This document shows positions 12,336 through 13,123 of a stretch of 13,123 nt of DNA, piece after piece (positions within the stretch are counted from its first letter, which is position 1; the number at the start of each line of letters is the position of its first letter). This stretch comes from BOKV01 sp041742235 (GTDB lineage Bacteria; Pseudomonadota; Alphaproteobacteria; Rhizobiales; Rhizobiaceae): the NCBI GenBank assembly GCA_041742235.1, contig JBGSJA010000341.1, positions 1 to 13,123 of the forward strand. The letters run 5' to 3'. Under the pieces are notes generated by a model. The model saw only the letters and a list, made by a program, of their open reading frames with translations, made no database searches and had not been told where the DNA came from. The position numbers and the translations under genes were made by a program.

Positions 12336-13123
12336 ATGAATTTTCAGTTGACGATGCAAAGGCCGGACGCGGGCCCGACCGCCGCGCCCGGAGGAATTCT
12401 TTCCCCGATCCGGATCGATTTGTGGAGCAGTTCCGACCTGCGCGCCTTCGGGCGCGGATTGACCGGTTCGAGCGAGGTCGCGCTTCCCAGTTACGAGGAA
12501 CACGTCTTTTCCGTCCGCATTCGCCAGAACGAAAAGGCGATCCGGGAAAACTACCTGGCGACAGCCGAAGCGGCGCGCAACCGCATCACCATAACGCCGG
12601 CGGCCGAGTGGCTCCTCGACAACCACCACATTGTCGAGGAAAACATCCGCCATGTCCGGCGCGACCTGAAGCCGGGCTTTTACCGGCTGTTGCCGACATG
12701 GACCGTTCCGGGCAAGGGAAAGGTGCCGCGGATCCTCGCACTTGCATGGCTGTATGTCGCCCATACCAACAGCGATTTTTCCACGGCCAGCCTGACCGAG
12801 TTCATCGAAGGCTTCCAGGAGCGCGAGGAATTGACGATCGGCGAATTGTGGGCGGCGCCCGCATTCCTGCGTTACGTGCTGGTGGAAAACCTGCGTCGGC
12901 TCTCTGACCGCGTACGCAACGCCCGGGAGATGCGCGGCGAGGCAAACCGGCTTGCCGACCGGCTGATGGCGGAGGAAAGCGCCGAAAAACGCATCGAACT
13001 GATGGCGCAACGCAGCGCCTTCACTCACGACAATACATTTGCAGCGCAGTTGCTCTATCGCTTCCGCGACGGCTCACAATGGGCCACCCATGCCTTGCAA
13101 TGGCTCGAGGCGCAATTGGAGGC
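12336..13123 (+). CDS. ndvB: Cyclic beta-1,2-glucan synthase-like protein, NdvB/ChvB family (N-terminal part)
   Basis: The gene runs off the right edge with 262 codons visible. NdvB/ChvB are giant (about 2,800-residue) inner-membrane enzymes that build periplasmic cyclic beta-1,2-glucans for osmotic adaptation and host interaction. The visible part matches their N-terminal region: an IRIDLWSSSDLRAFGRGL opening (like the family's PIR-x-ELF-S segment), E91-WLLDNHHIVEENIRHVRRDL then PGFYRLLP, LALAWLYVAHTNSDF, and the strongly conserved LTIGELWAAPAFLRYVLVEN followed by LRRL (from residue 166). The start ATG 12336 is the first ATG or GTG after an upstream in-frame stop at 12234-12236. Its ribosome site (GAAG) is weak, so ATG 12354 is an alternative. 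The membrane, glycosyltransferase 84 and phosphorylase-like modules would lie beyond the window, so full length and activity are unseen. A shorter paralogue with only this region plus a GH94-type domain is possible. Confidence 0.8.
   Translation, partial: MNFQLTMQRPDAGPTAAPGGILSPIRIDLWSSSDLRAFGRGLTGSSEVALPSYEEHVFSVRIRQNEKAIRENYLATAEAARNRITITPAAEWLLDNHHIVEENIRHVRRDLKPGFYRLLPTWTVPGKGKVPRILALAWLYVAHTNSDFSTASLTEFIEGFQEREELTIGELWAAPAFLRYVLVENLRRLSDRVRNAREMRGEANRLADRLMAEESAEKRIELMAQRSAFTHDNTFAAQLLYRFRDGSQWATHALQWLEAQLE

Noticed and set aside
1..13123. Mobile elements, CRISPR arrays, tRNA or rRNA genes, riboswitches
   Set aside because: Scanning by eye found no transposase, terminal inverted repeat pair, spaced repeat array, tRNA cloverleaf or known riboswitch core.

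Overview
The window looks like chromosomal DNA of an alphaproteobacterium of the order Rhizobiales, most likely the Mesorhizobium/Phyllobacteriaceae side. The reasons are high GC content, strong GC3 codon bias, long spurious antisense frames, GGAGG-type ribosome binding sites, a TRAP transporter facing a divergent sensor protein, a perfect CtrA-type box, and the start of a cyclic beta-1,2-glucan synthase (NdvB/ChvB) gene. The genus is an inference; no rRNA or other taxonomic marker is present.

Left part (1-3513): the first 133 codons of a membrane-anchored sensor protein, probably a histidine kinase, run leftwards off the window. Divergent from it is a complete tripartite TRAP transporter operon: dctP (periplasmic binding protein), a strong intergenic hairpin terminator/attenuator, dctQ (small membrane subunit) and dctM (large membrane subunit, overlapping dctQ by 4 bases). 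An 18-bp inverted repeat, ATTGTGG-AAAC-CCACAAT, in the divergent promoter region is a candidate operator. The arrangement suggests that the sensor, with a regulator outside the window, controls uptake of a C4-dicarboxylate-like organic acid.

Middle part (3514-9084): a leftward two-gene unit encodes a small uncharacterised protein and a YkuD-type L,D-transpeptidase lipoprotein. Just upstream of it is a textbook TTAA-N7-TTAAC CtrA box, which would tie this peptidoglycan cross-linking enzyme to the cell cycle. Rightwards from the same intergenic region runs a tight three-gene unit: a LolD/MacB-type ATPase, a 787-residue double-FtsX permease and a HlyD-type periplasmic adaptor. Together they form a MacB-like envelope exporter of unknown substrate; no outer-membrane channel gene is present.

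Right part (9085-13123): a stand-alone gene for a 963-residue secreted RTX metalloprotease of the serralysin type. It has an intact HExxHxxGxxH zinc site and Met-turn. It is unusual in carrying two VCBS-like domains between two RTX blocks, a roughly 100-residue unassigned bridge, and a cysteine-bearing N-terminus. A rho-independent terminator ends it. The window closes inside the N-terminal part of the glucan synthase gene. All genes concern nutrient uptake, the cell envelope or the cell exterior. No tRNA, rRNA, insertion sequence, phage gene or CRISPR array is seen, and no gene-free stretch exceeds about 185 bases.
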